DNA from: Cryphonectria parasitica EP155
Lineage: Eukaryota; Ascomycota; Sordariomycetes; Diaporthales; Cryphonectriaceae
Direction of reading: 5' to 3'
Length of the DNA: 64,000 bases
Assembly: GCF_011745365.1 (NCBI RefSeq)
Contig: NW_024468918.1
Coordinates: 186,001 to 250,000 of the forward strand
Under the pieces are notes generated by a model. The model had not been told where the DNA came from and did not search any database. It saw nothing but the letters and a program-made list of their open reading frames with translations. Both the position numbers and the translations under genes were made by a program. Numbering within the stretch: position 1 is the stretch's first letter; every line of letters starts with the position of its first letter. Positions 45,093 through 57,101 of the stretch are shown here, piece by piece.

Positions 45093-47230
45093 TTAATAGT
45101 TCACCCCAGTGAAGGCGCTCTGCACGCTGCCAAATCCTTGAGGGCATTGCTTTCCCAATCCCACGCTGCCACTCCTCATGTAACATACCCTTGCGTCCTG
45201 GCAAGCCTGGTTTGTACAGTTGGGGCTCATGACGCTGCTCTTACCCTGGAACTTGTTTTGCAGTTCCACCAGCGTCCGGTTGGCCTCCATGGCTTCGGTC
45301 ACCCGGTGCCAGAAGGTTGCGTTCAGAGGGTCCGCGGCGTCCCATCCTGCCGCCTGTCCGTACACGGCGCGGGTCGAGTACTCAAACTCCCATACAGGCC
45401 CAGAGCCGTCCAGGCTGGAGAAACTACTCACATCGCTGTAGAAGGTGTACGCCTCCATGACCTCGAAGCTGCCTGTGTCCACCTCGTACATGCGGTAGCC
45501 CGAGTTCAGGTTCGTCAGCGGCGTCAGCGAAGGGCCCACCCAGGCGTTGGCGATGGCGTGCTCGGCCGTCTGGCTCGTGCCGTTGTTGCTGTAGTACACA
45601 AAGGCCTGGTCCTCGTGGGTGTGGCCAAAGAACACACCGGCGATTACGTGTGGTGAATACCGCTCAACGATCTGGTAGAAGTAGTCAGCGCCGTTGGGCA
45701 TCGGGTTGGTCCCATCCCAGCCCGTCAGGACGTGGCCCATGACGTATGCGCGCTGGCCTGCGTCCTCGGCCTTCTGGAGCTCGTTGATGAGAAAGCTGAA
45801 GATCCCGCTGTAGTCCGGGTCGACAGTGTGCAGGAGGGCGTAGTAGTTGGACTTGTAGTAGAAGTCGGTGTTGATCGTGATGATGCGCACGCCGAGAGGA
45901 TGCGTTACGGCGTACGCGCCATAGTGCAAGGCCGCCTCGGCCTGGGTCGAGCTGTTGATCCAGCCGTAGTGTTCCCAGAGCTGCGAGACGTGCTCGTAGT
46001 TCCAAGAGAACTGTTGACCGAGAGGCCCATTATTGTCAATGGCGTGCGGCGCGTCGTTGTTCTCCGGGCTAGTGTCATGGTTGCCGAGCGCAGCAAAGAT
46101 CGGTCCGCCGATGTAGGCCTTAAACATTTGCAACACGGAATCTTCGACATCTTCAACAAAGGCGTGGGAGAGCTGTCCTTGAGATGGGACGTGGGTCACT
46201 ATGTCTCCCGTGTAGAAGGTCATCGCCGGCGGATCATCCAGAGAAGTTCCTGTCAAGGGCCCGATGGACTGGACAGCAGCCAGCGCCAGGTAGTACGGTG
46301 AGTCACATTTGTAATATCCATACAGAGGAGCCGCGAGCTCGACAGTAGGCACGCTTCCGTTAGTCGAAGGAGTGCTAGGTCTGCAGCAAGGACTGTTGGT
46401 ACAATTGGCCTCGGTTCCATACTCATATCTAGGATCTGGTCCACCGGAGTGGGGATGAGTAAGTACTGCGATCCAGGCAGTCAATAGAACAGTCCCAACT
46501 TACCCAGGTGCATATCAGAGAGGTGAAAGATTTTCACCGTCTTCCCGCTCCTCGCAGGCACGCTCACGTCAACCGGCTTCTCCTTGGGAAATGTGGCCAC
46601 CGCAGGGATGACTGGCGGCGCACTGCAGAAGCTGGTGCTGAGCGACGAGCAGATGTACCGGCCATCCAGACCTTCAACATCAGCCTTGGCCAGGACCTGT
46701 GTCCACACGGCTCCAAAGGCGCTGGCCTCATATGTCGACTGGCATGTCGAGGTTGTGCTGAACCCTGTGGTCTGACAGAGCTGGACCATGGCATCCGGCA
46801 GATAGGACGGGGCCAGCTTGGCCACCCTCTGGCCCACTGCGAGGGCAGCAACACATCTCGAGCAGCTATCAGCCAGGGAAGTGTCGTTCGTGTTGATGAT
46901 GTCCATGATCTGAGCAATGGCTGTGGAGACGACAGTCTCGGCGGCGGTATCTGTAAGATTGGCTGCAGCCTCGGGATAAAGAACCAGGTCCGGATCTGTG
47001 GTGGGAATGGTAGACGGATCCGTCAGGTTCAGGGGAAAGGTGATGTTCAGCACAGGATCAAAGATGGCAGGCTGAGGCTCCTGTGTCGGTCCTGGCCTGA
47101 CATAGTAGGAGGAGTAGACAGTCGTAGGAAACGCGCTGGGAACGACATAGAAGCTGGCTCCTGGCAGGCTGGTGTTGGTCGTCGCAGCGACAACAGCAGC
47201 CGTGGCGAGGAAAGGAACTTGAGGCTTCAT
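45093..47230 (-). CDS. Secreted acid sphingomyelinase-like phosphodiesterase
   Basis: Two exons (46504-47230 and 45093-46435) with a GTAAGT donor and ACCAG acceptor give 689 aa. A signal peptide is visible (MKPQVPFLATAAVVAATTN). A saposin B-like region lies at about 110-210 with paired Cys (SLADSCSRCVAAL, VQLCQTTGF, STCQSTYEA, YICSSLSTSFC). The metallophosphatase domain starts at IFHLSDMHLDPRYEYG, a metal motif rebuilt across the intron, followed by FYTGDIVTH, FAALGNHD, YVMGHVLTGWD and FFGHTHEDQAF. The C-terminus is Cys-rich (CTNQACQDARVCYM). Several N-glycosylation sequons support secretion. The family hydrolyses sphingomyelin or related phosphodiesters; in fungi, which largely lack sphingomyelin, the true substrate is uncertain. 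Confidence 0.88.
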
Positions 47231-47283
47231 CGTGACTGCTCGTGTGATGCTGTCCTCCTCGCCCTGTCACCACAGTAAGTCGC

Positions 47284-47319
47284 GAGAGAGAGAGAGAAAA
47301 AAAAAAAAAAAAAAAAAAA
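47284..47319. repeat. (GA)n followed by A23
   Basis: A purine tract of GA units running into about 23 A. It lies 54 bases upstream of the sphingomyelinase start, so it is a T-rich then TC-rich leader or core promoter in the sense of that gene. Confidence 0.85.
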
Positions 47320-47475
47320 GGTAGGGTAGCCGGCGTGGCCTCGGAGAGGAAATGGCAGGAAGGGATAGGAGAGGAGCACGACGAGCCAAACAGGACAGCG
47401 CGGACGTTCTGAACTTATATAAATTATTTGAGCCTCATTAGCGATGCATGCTCACCGACGATCCCAACCCCCTCT

Positions 47476-47491
47476 CCCCCCCGGGGGGGGG
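47476..47491. repeat. C7G9 block
   Basis: Seven C followed directly by nine G, a self-complementary homopolymer pair upstream of the sphingomyelinase gene. Confidence 0.85.
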
Positions 47492-48446
47492 CGCGCTGCT
47501 ACGTAGTACGAATCGTCATAGCCTTTGAAGCCATCCAGATAGCCGGGGCCGGAATGCCTAGGGTAGGTTGGGTTGGGTCAAGATATTGCATGTCAGTGAG
47601 ATTCGGTCTATTGGGCCCCCAAAAACGTGGACAAACTATTGGACCTGCAGCGGTACAAGGCAGCCGTACTTGCCGTGGTAGGAGGCGGGCCTGCAGAAGA
47701 TAGGCCATGCGCTAGAATGATCTCCGGACAGCGTGCCGAACAAGGCAACTCACACCGCTGGGGGGAAGATGATAATTCTAGGCAAGAAGCAGGCAGAGGG
47801 GCCTGGGAAGGAGAGATTGAGAGAACAAACAAGTACAAAGGCGTATTCTTTTTCTCCTTTTCTTTCTTTTGTTCTTCCAGTCGTTTCTTCTAACTTCTAA
47901 GGCGTCGAAGTCTTGGTGAGTTCAGCAGAGGACAGACAGAATATGTCAACTCTCTCTGTTAGGTCCACCACCAGGCCGATTGAAGAAGCACATGTGTAAG
48001 GAAAGAAAGAAGAAGGAAAAAGGTGAGAGTTTACCTTGCCAAACACCAGCAGGGAGTAAAATTTTGAACTTGGCTTGTTTGCTATATTTCAAATTCATAT
48101 TTTGGGGGATAGAGAGCATGCATAGATACACATTTGCAATAATGAACCCAGGCCTTGGCTTTGGCATTGGATAGTCTTCAAGGTAAAGACCACACTGTAT
48201 TATTCGGGGAATCAGACCTCACACACAACGTAAGAGGGGGGCATAGTACATAAAGTTTTTCTCTGTGATATTTAATTGAATATTGTCCTGCTTTGTCTTG
48301 TCTTGTCATTCAGGCTTTATCAAAGCAGTGGCAGCCAAAATGTGATGAGGCAATACAAACGACAGCGTCTAAATGGAGTGGTGGATCATGCGAGGAAAGA
48401 CAAAGTGTCAGTCAGGGGCTGTTGCAGGGAGGCTGCCCTGAAAGAT

Positions 48447-48473
48447 AGCGGTATGCTTTACCGCAATACCGCT
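48447..48473. repeat. Inverted repeat AGCGGTAT...ATACCGCT
   Basis: Perfect 8-bp arms flank an 11-base centre that itself contains TACCGC, pairing with the left arm in an alternative 6-bp stem. It lies about 570 bases upstream of the CDP-2-like start. Confidence 0.5.
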
Positions 48474-49042
48474 GTAGTACACGTGATCGCCCTGCGCAGC
48501 TGGATGCTGCCGATTGCAATCGCACCTTCCCTCCATACGCTGGTCTAGAGAAATATGGAGGCGCAGTTGCCGCATCATGAAGCGGCACAGGGTATTTTAT
48601 ATCAGTATCAAAACTTACAGTGTCCTGTATAGTATGTAACTTAGCCTTTTCAAGCCTTTCAGCTTCACAATCTCTCATGAATGCTGACAAAAATATTGAG
48701 TTATCGTGATACAAGCGACGGAACGGCGTATTGATGCAAGTGGCATGCCGCATTGGGCAAGACGTGACCCAGCCTTGCGTGACCCCCCCTGTCAGGAAGT
48801 CACTTGTCACTCACTCACTACTGCCTGCCACTCATCTTTACTTTGTCTCTACTACGATGCACGTTCATGACATCCCACCATCGCAGTCCGCCTTCCCAGT
48901 CAACGCCTCGCAGTTGCCACCCATAGCCCCTTCCTACAGGTAGCGCACTGTACCTTCAGCGAATAAAACAGTCTTGTGTCCTTTTTCCCTCCGCGCGACG
49001 TGGAATGCGGCTATGGGTCGCGTCAAACTTGAGTAGGCGTCA

Positions 49043-52000
49043 ATGAGCAGTCCCGAGCGCAGGACCAGGACATCGTCGTCGCAGGTGACAGGAAACGCCG
49101 CCGCCGCCACCACCACCACCACCACCACAGCTTCCCAATCGCCACGGAGATATACTCGTAAGAAGAATAATAGGAAGAGGGACAGGTCACCGCCGCCAAC
49201 CCCTGCCAAGAAGACCAAGAAACGCAAGCTGCGCGATGATATTCTGCAAGATAACTTTTACGCCATCAAAGATATTATCGACGAAAAATTCATAGGCAGC
49301 CAGCGTTATTACAAAATTGATTGGGAAGACCATCCCATCACAGGAGAAACCTTTGAACCTTCCTGGGTGAGTGAGGTTTCATGCTCAACGTTCTTTCGTC
49401 TTTATCCCATCGCGGTCCTAAGTGGTCACGTGCTAACCTCACCGGACAGGAGCCAGAGGAAAACGCCAACGAGGAGGCTGTTGAGGACTGGGAGTGGGAG
49501 AAGCAGCGTCAGGTCCTTCTCGGTGTTGCCCCCTCGAGCCCAAGGTCATCGCAGGATCAAGCCACGGAGTCGTCACCCAGCAGTCATCCTGGCACCATCT
49601 ACATTGAGCTTCAGTCCAAATCAGACTTCCTCAAGTCCAGGCCTGACTTTGACACTGCTGACGTCCTCACCATCTCTGCGTCTCAACTCTCCAACTTCTC
49701 CTACCTGGATTGTGAGAACGAACTGCCGCCCCCACAGTTCCTCATCATCTCTTCAAACCCAGGCCAAGGTGTAATTGGTACTGCTGATTCGCAGTCTGTC
49801 ATTCCTGGGTCGGACCTGTCCCAACAGGCACCAACAGCCATCAGGACTAAAGTTCACGTCAGCCAGACTACCATCCCTGATTCACAAGAATTTTCCACAG
49901 ATATCAGCCAGGACCCTATAGAAGTGTCGTGGACTGGTGCAGAACCCCCGCAAAGTGGGCTTGAAAGCCACAAAGTCAGTCACAAAGAATCGTCAGGATC
50001 CTCGGTTCCATCCCGTCAGCCTGATAGCAATCAGCTGTCCTTTGAGCACGACTCTATTTCTTTCCATGCCGAGGGCCAGCTCCTCTCTCAAGGACACCCT
50101 CCCACTCCTCCGCTCCAGCCTGCTCTGGACTCTCAGGCCTCAGCCAGGCTCCCGTCGTCCAGGAACACCTTTGAACGTTTCTTGACGCAACCTCCGTTTG
50201 AGGCTGGCGAATTTAGTCTATCAACAAATTCTAGAATACGATCTCAGGATCCCATCGTCACGACAAGCGGGTCTCAACAGCTTGCCTCGTCCGCGCAGAA
50301 TACACCTCTGGAAGACTCTCACCAGCCAGCACAAGAGATTTCACCGTTGTCAAACCAGCAGCAGTCACACTTCCTAACACAGACTGAAGCATTCTTTTCC
50401 GCATCTGAAGACTACGAGATCGTCCCAGAAACGTCACAAGAAAAGTCAGGTGGGTCTGAATAGCGTCAACTGGAGGTCTCTGCGCAACCTGTAGTACATA
50501 AGACACGCGAATCAACTCTTGTGCTGCATCAGCCTGTAAGAGAAACAACCTGTTCCGCACCAAGTACTCACAAGAATGAGATGATTAATAGGTATTCTAC
50601 AGCATTCCGGGTCCACCAACACATTGTCCCAACAGACACAAAATCACGGCTTGCGATAATGGATGATTCACAGCCTGCCGAGTCGGAGCGGTCGGCACTG
50701 GAAGCGCTTCGAGCGATCCAGATGCAATTCTCCATTCCGCCGCACATGAGGCGATCTTCTGAGCGTCCAGTTGACGCTGCACAAAGCAGCGGCGAGGCAA
50801 ATCGGACTGGGGACGAACCCCCAACGCCCATCTCGCCATCCGACATCATCAGCACTGTTGAGCTAGACAGTACCGAGAACCCCGGACAAGCATCCCCGGC
50901 TTTTGCGGCGGCTGCTGTCAACCATATACTCGAGCCTGGCGGTCCAATTAACGATGACATGCCTGCCACAATCTCGCCGTCTGTATTACTTGCAACAACA
51001 GTGTCAGATCCACTTTTAGAAGCATCGTCGCAAGACTCTGATGTTCTTGCTGCTGCCGACCCTTTAGCGGAAGCAAAGACTCCTGATACGGTAATGCGGG
51101 ATGAAGAACGATATGGAATTCTCCCTTCCGCGGAAACCGCAGCCAACCAATACATCATTACATTACCGCCCCCAGCACGGGCTCGAGCGCAGTGGCCAGA
51201 CATTCTCAAACTTAACCGCCAGGAGATGGAAGCATTCAAGGTCACCTTCTCACAGAACGCGCCAGGCTCGCCGAACGACAGAGTGATCGCGAGGATCGAC
51301 ACAATGCTTCACTCCCTAGGCGAGATGAGCAACCTTCCACCTTATCACAAAGATTTGGAAAGCCTAACACAGGTCGAATGGATGAGATATGCCCGCGACA
51401 CCACGAGCAAACTCTCTTTCATTTACGAATTTCTCGATAGGCTGCGGGACGTTCAAGTTGAGATAGTCATCCTTACTGCTGGAGGCGCAGTGGCAGAAAA
51501 GGTGGAAGCCATTGTGAGCCAGGGCGGTTTCACATACCGTCACGCACAGCAACAAGACTGGTCGCATCCATCATCTGAAGACGGCTCAGCATGCAAGGTT
51601 GTTCTGGTTGACACGACTCAACCAGCGCAACCACCGCGGCTTACCGAAAATATTGTCATCGCCTACGACGAGACGGCAGAAACCTCCGGTGTCCTCCAGC
51701 CTTACAAGACCAGAGAGCTCAACGACCAGACACCTCTGATCTTCAGTCTAGTCGAGTTCTACTCGCTCGAGCACATCAACCAGCGCTTGTCTCCCAGAAT
51801 GGATCCTATGGAGAGAAGGTTCGCCCAGTTGGAGTGCATCGCCGCGTTGGCCGGTTACGCAGAAGATGAGACAGTCTTGGAGGGAATCCCACCGCCACAC
51901 CAGTTCGCCAGTGATTTGGCTCGGTACCTAGTCGATGAGACTGGATTTCACCCTCCAGACCTCAGGTGGGACACCTGGGAGCACCAGCACGTTCCTGACA

Positions 52001-53137
52001 TCATCTTCGATTACTACAAGAGCGCACGAGACCAGGTGACTTCGGACGGGAACAGGAAGCGTAGACGTGAGGACGCAGGAGAGGAGGTTGAAAAGTCCAA
52101 GCGGGTCCGCATGGGCCGGCCATCAGATGAGGAGCAGCTGAGCGAGGAGTTGATGGCCCGCTTCGGCAACAGCGTGCAATTGAAGGATGGCATGGCTCTA
52201 GTCTCGCTTGAGAAGCTGGAGGACCTCGTTGGTCTTGTAAGTGGATTTGATCTGCACTGCATTTCATGATGAAGACCGCTGACATGCACCCCCGCTTTTC
52301 CCCCCTTCCTTTTTGTAGGTCAAAGATCTGCAGGTCGGCCTAAACAGGAAGAGTGAGGAGGTCAAGAGTCATATCATGACTATCCAGAGGTTCCACCCTA
52401 AATACTACGATGCCATTGGCGAACGCGGCAAGTTCGAGGCTGAGCGCAACCAGGCCCTCCAGGAAAAGGAGAGGGTCCAGAAGGAGCTCGAGCGCAGTGA
52501 GTCCAAGGTCGCTAAGCTCGCCGAGGACAGGCAGCAGCTCGAGGCCCAGCTCCGGGAGCTCACCGAATCCGAGAACCCGACTCTCGCCGAGATAGCCCAG
52601 CGCGAAATCGCCCTCAAAAAGGCGCAGGACGCAGCCGCCAGTGCGGAGCGTCAGGCCGCCAGCATCCGCAAGGACCTCGATTTCGCGCGGGACCGCTACC
52701 AGGACGCCTCGGATAAGGCTGCGGCCCTAGGCCAGGAGAATGCCGAGCTGAGGCAGCAGGTCCGGGACCTTGAGGCACGCGCCAGCACGAATCTGATCGA
52801 GATCCGCCGCATAGCCACGGAGCGCACCGACGCCTCGCTGCGCCACAAGTGGTTGATGGAGAGGGAGGCCCGTCTTGACCGCGAGCGCGAGATTGAACGC
52901 CGTAATGAGGATATGCGTGTGTACAAGGCCCGCTTCGGCGGCCGCGAGACGCGCGGAAGTAGTGTGCCCCGCTCGCCGCGCATTCGCCAGGTGAGCAGCC
53001 GGAACACGAGTCCGGTTGGCGATAGCAACAACAACATCGGAGGGCCCATCGGCAGCGGCAACGGAAATGGTGGGAATGGCAATGGACTTGGAGGGAATCT
53101 TTTCGGGCCCAGGGGATCGCATCTAAGGGAGCTGTAG
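49043..53137 (+). CDS. cdp-2: Chromodomain protein of HDA-type silencing complex, CDP-2-like
   Basis: Four exons are proposed (49043-49366, 49450-50449, 50495-52236, 52319-53137), 1,294 aa. A basic N-terminus with a poly-Thr stretch leads into a chromodomain at about 75-125: FYAIKDIIDEKFIGSQRYY, KIDWEDHPITGETFEPSW, then EPEENANEEAVEDWEWEKQ across intron 1. A long Ser/Gln/Pro-rich linker follows. At about 690-950 is a region like HDA complex subunits 2/3: RIDTMLHSLGEMSNLPPYHK, FIYEFLDRLRDVQVEIVILT and VKVVLVDTT-like strands. The C-terminus is a coiled coil (QALQEKERVQKELERSESKV) with a Gly/Asn tail. This layout suggests CDP-2 of the Neurospora HCHC complex (HP1, CDP-2, HDA-1, CHAP), which deacetylates heterochromatin. 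The proposed 45-nt intron 2 removes an in-frame TAG at 50461; if unspliced, there are two separate ORFs. The domain calls are firmer than the symbol. Confidence 0.75.
50450..50494 (+). other. Proposed 45-nt intron removing an in-frame TAG
   Basis: Donor TCAG|GTGGGT and acceptor CTGTAG|TACAT fit phase 1. The intron contains TCAAC as a weak branch site. Both sides share the same reading frame, and the only interruption between 49450 and 52236 is the TAG at 50461-50463. Confidence 0.5.
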
Positions 53138-53948
53138 AGGGTGGCGGGGGCGCGGCGTCTTCAGAGGACGGGTCAGTAAGCAGATGCTGTCTCCTTTTGT
53201 ACTCAACCATGTACATTTTGCTCGTGGAACACGGGATTGGAGGGAAACAGGATAGACTAGCAGCTCATGCAAAGAGTCAGAATGTTCTCAATTCATTTCG
53301 TATGTCTTAGGTTGTTGTTATAAATTTGCTGTTCAGGAGCACTGGTAATAGATTGTCCTTCCAATGGGGAGGGACGCCAGGCATTCATAAGCCTTGACCC
53401 AATGCCAATGATACTTGTATGAGATAAGGGGGACGACACAACGGTGCGAAAGCTGAGCACGACGGGTTCGAATTGAGCCCTCATGATATGATACATGATG
53501 AAAGCATGCACAAAGCAGTAGTACCAGGTTCATGTCACCGTCACGTCATGTCTTTGTTCGGCAAACATGAATCATCGAAAACGTACACAGCATTTGAGAT
53601 TGAACTTGACCTCCGCCCCTGCCTACCTCGCTTCTATTGCAAGTGAAAAAGGAGATTTGGAATGGATATCAACCCCTTGTGCCTCCTCTCCCCTCCTTCT
53701 CTCTCTTTCCCCCTCTCTCTTTCCCCTGTCTCCTCTCTGCTTTTTTGTCTATAGCTCGATTTTTGATTTCTTTTCCCGGGATAACTGGTAGTAGAACACA
53801 TATACAGAAACTGCGTTTTCAAGCTGCTTTTCAGCCATCAGGTCAGAAGGGAAAATGCCTGCCTGTTATCTGTGGTTTTGCCCCTTCTGCCGCGAGAGGT
53901 TTGACAGGATGACTGCCTGGGTAGTCAGCATCGAGGCAACATTTGTGT
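53138..53948. other. Convergent 3' interval, CDP-2-like gene and COX6
   Basis: About 810 bases. A CT-rich block lies at 53685-53745. No gene was recognised; a GGTTCGAAT string at 53465 is not part of a tRNA fold. Confidence 0.5.
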
Positions 53949-54806
53949 CTAGTGCTCTTCCTTGGCCTCCGGGTACAGGTCCTCCTTCAGCAGGACGCCG
54001 AGCTCCTGGCGCAAGGGCTGGAGCTCCTTGAGATATTGCTGGTACTGCTCATTGTTCTCGACCTTGGATTTGATGCCTATGTCCACCAGAGTTAGTAAAA
54101 CATGTCTCTGTCCGGCAGCAATGCTGTTGTTTACACCAGGATTCATCATGACATACCCTCGAAGATCCGGACGGCGGTAGGGTAGTCGTTGACCCTCCGG
54201 GCTGCGCGCAGGGCGGCGATACAAACGGAAGGCGAGGGGACGAGGTCGTAGGCGAAGGCATTGTTCAGGTTACGCTGCGTCACCGCGTCGGGGTCAGCCA
54301 TCGAGCTTCGTGCCGTGCCGTCCGTAGGGAAGGCGGAAGGGAAGGGGGACATCATGAGCCTGTATATGCGCTCCGCTCGGATGGGCAAGTAAAAAGACTA
54401 ACCTGTAGCTCAAAGACGTCCTGCACATTGTCAAACTCCTTCTCGTATCTATCACACAGTGAGGGGGTTCGTCAGCCTCATTGACCCGTGCTGGAGCCTG
54501 CGTCGCGACCCAATTGACCTCGGCCGGGGTTACATGACGTGACTCTTCCCTGGCTGCCACCTCGTTTCCCTTGGTGGGCGTCTGGTTCTTCCCTTGGCCC
54601 GGGATGGGTGGTCGCGACGGGAGAGGGTCTCACCTGGTGCTGAAGTCCTCGAAAGACTCCTCTTGGTGCTCGGATCGAAGACGGGACGAGGTGCTGAAGG
54701 CCGGGCGGGCGAAAGCGATCGAGGGCCGGGCTCGGAGGGTGGTGGCTCGGAAGAAGGAGGAGGTCGAGGTCGCGGGGCCCCGGGCGGCGATACGAAGGAG
54801 AGACAT
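53949..54806 (-). CDS. cox6: Cytochrome c oxidase subunit 6 (mammalian COX5A), mitochondrial
   Basis: Four exons (54634-54806, 54403-54448, 54157-54274, 53949-54076) give 154 aa, near yeast Cox6 (148). The first 45 residues form an Arg/Ser-rich presequence (MSLLRIAARGPATSTSSFFR ... FSTSSRLR). The mature part carries the family pattern: HQEESFEDFSTRYEKEFDNV, ELQRNLNNAFAYDLVPSPSV, IAALRAARRVNDYPTAVRIF, GIKSKVENNEQYQQYLKELQ. It is a nuclear-encoded matrix-side subunit of complex IV. All splice phases agree. The second exon is only 46 nt. The gene is divergent, across 2.5 kb, from the elongase. Confidence 0.94.
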
Positions 54807-55443
54807 TTTTTTCGTATTTTTTTTCTCCTCTGTGGTATATGTTGTCGTCGGCTTGGGGGGAGATTTGATGTAACGAGGTCGGGCAAGGCGAAGGACTGGG
54901 CCTTGAGGAGAAGAGTTGAGAGCTAAAAGATGAGTGGAGAGTGGCTGGTTGTGGTGACTGGGTGAGGGTGAGTATGGAAAGTAGGAAGAGCTGTTTGTGG
55001 TTCCTTCTCTCGGGTGGTTCAGGCTTGCCCGGTGCAGGTTGGTCTGGTTAAAATTTGGCAGTAGCAATTGATCGGACCACTTTCCCTCATAGCTTCGTGG
55101 CCGGCCAATCAGGGCGGGGCATTTGGAAGCAGAGTCAGTCGTACCGCCTTATCTCCACAGCGCCTGACACGGGGCCAGAACCGATAATCGGTACATCTGT
55201 GGTGCGCTGGGTGCGGACTCTCAGCTTTTTCATCGACAGCCCACTTGCCTGACTTGAGAACGCGAAGGATTAGAGAGGAGCCCAACATGACCTGTAGAGG
55301 TTGACGGTGCTGTGCTTCTTACACGCTGTAGGGATGGGGGAGGGGGGCCAAACCGACGGAAAACCTTCAAAAAGGGTAATATCAGACCACAGATACATTT
55401 GGTGATCTACAGCGCGGACACATCAATTGCCCGCCTCGGGCTA

Positions 55444-55925
55444 TAGAGTGTTCCTCAGCTCTTGATTGCCGAGGATAGCCTTGACATCGAAGTTGATGAG
55501 AGGGAGCTGGGGCCAAAGGTTGGTCATCGTTGTCATCTTCTAATATGTACAGCTTATGGATCTCTTGGAGTATGAGAGGGTGGTGCGAGTCTTCTCTGAA
55601 GACGATCGGGACCGTATCCGTCGACGAGTGGTTTTCTCTAATTTTTCCTTCTTCCTCTTCCTTCCCACTTTCTCGACTTGTGATCGCTTAGTACTGTACT
55701 AGTCAGCCTTGACGACAAAGTCGGCGTCTTCCATGTGATTGATGTCTGAAAGCAGACTTCTGAGGCTAGAGAGCAAGCACTAGAAATTGTTTCCTGGACA
55801 GTGTTTTGGGCACGATGATGCTCCATTTTGTAGCACCTTTTTCACTGTAGCAGCGGTACGTCATCAGTTACACGACTGAGCTTTTTAACACGTGCCAGCT
55901 TGCCGTTGACGACAACGGTGCAGGA
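55444..55925 (-). other. Coding-like fragments, possible small gene or relic
   Basis: Three pieces on the minus strand look more protein-like than their surroundings: MVSCTVVVNGKLARV (start near 55931), INHMEDADFVVKAD before a TAG at about 55701, and MTNLWPQLPLINFDVKAILG running to a TAG at about 55444. CAG or TTAG acceptors precede the second and third. I could not join them in one frame with good donors and recognise no family, so this may be a small spliced gene, a decayed gene, or chance. Confidence 0.25.
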
Positions 55926-57101
55926 CACCATCTGTAACCACACTTGGCGGTTACAACTATGATACATACTATATAATAGTAGGACATGTTAAAGCATGCT
56001 AGGTCGATCTAGGTGGGACGTACCCCTACTTGTGAGAGACCACCCATGCACGGACGACGGACAATACTCACACATTGGACCCCGGGCCAGATGCATCCAA
56101 CGTGTCAAGTATTTTATGACTGTGCACAGACAGTATTCATAGGGACTCTGTTTGTGTATGTTGCCTTTTCCGGACTGCTCACTGTACAGAGAGCATCTAT
56201 CACACGAGTGGTCATAACGGGGAGGAAGGCTGATCAATCAGCTGCAAAGTCAAGTTCAGCTACACGATAGCGTGCAGCATGGATCACATGTGTGACAGGA
56301 CGCCCCGAGTTTGGGTCTTCACCGAGAACGCGACATGGTGAGGACCAGCTAAGGTGGAACGTTGACAGGAGCAGTGCACCCAAGCGATAGAATCCTCATC
56401 GAAAATTTACGCGAGACGAGGGAGCGAGACTCGCTTGATGAACAAAACTGTAGATATGTCTCTGCTACTACCAGTGCACGAGCCCCAAAGAATAAGAAAA
56501 GGAACGAGAAAAAAGAAGAAGATAAAAAGGGAGCGTCGGAAGCGGAAGGGAAACGGGAAAGACGAGAGTAGAAAGAAAAAGTCCCCACATAGTCTTCCAT
56601 CTCACCAAGGACAATAACAAAACGCAGCCAATCTTATGGCAAATTGCTGCTTGAAAAATAGATTCAGCCACTAAGAAGTATGTGCCTCGGCGTTCGCGGT
56701 ATGTTCTAGGTGGACTTCGTCTGTACCATGTATCCACGCCATGCACGATCCCTGCCTGCCGTGCATATTGTCAGATTACCATTCCGTTGGCCAATTCCGT
56801 CCCATCCCCTTTTTCTCACCCAGCACGGGGGACACGACCTCACCTAAACTTTTCCTTGTCTTTTGTCACCATCTCCCCAGACCCTCCACGTCCTGCGATA
56901 GTGCGCTTCTCCTTTCTCTTCTTCTTCTTCTTCTTTTTCTACCACTACTTTTTCAGGTCTTTTGAAGAAGAGCCATCTTGTTTCAATTGCTTCCTGTCCC
57001 TCCTTTATTTTCTTTCTTACAGCAAGAAGAAGCAAGCGCCATTGCGAAGACCCGTTGTTGTTTGGCGCGACTCTTGTCTTCAGGCCCAGGATCAGCTTCA
57101 G

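Larger units (their letters stand above)
47231..49042. promoter_or_regulatory. Long divergent promoter, sphingomyelinase and CDP-2-like gene
   Basis: About 1.8 kb between starts. It holds a (GA)n-A23 tract at 47284-47319, a C7G9 block at 47476-47491, and an 8-bp inverted repeat at 48447-48473. Frames present are short. No further gene was recognised. Confidence 0.45.

Noticed and set aside
53440..53500. tRNA-like GGTTCGAAT T-loop string
   Set aside because: Flanking bases do not form a T-stem, and no anticodon or acceptor stem can be paired.
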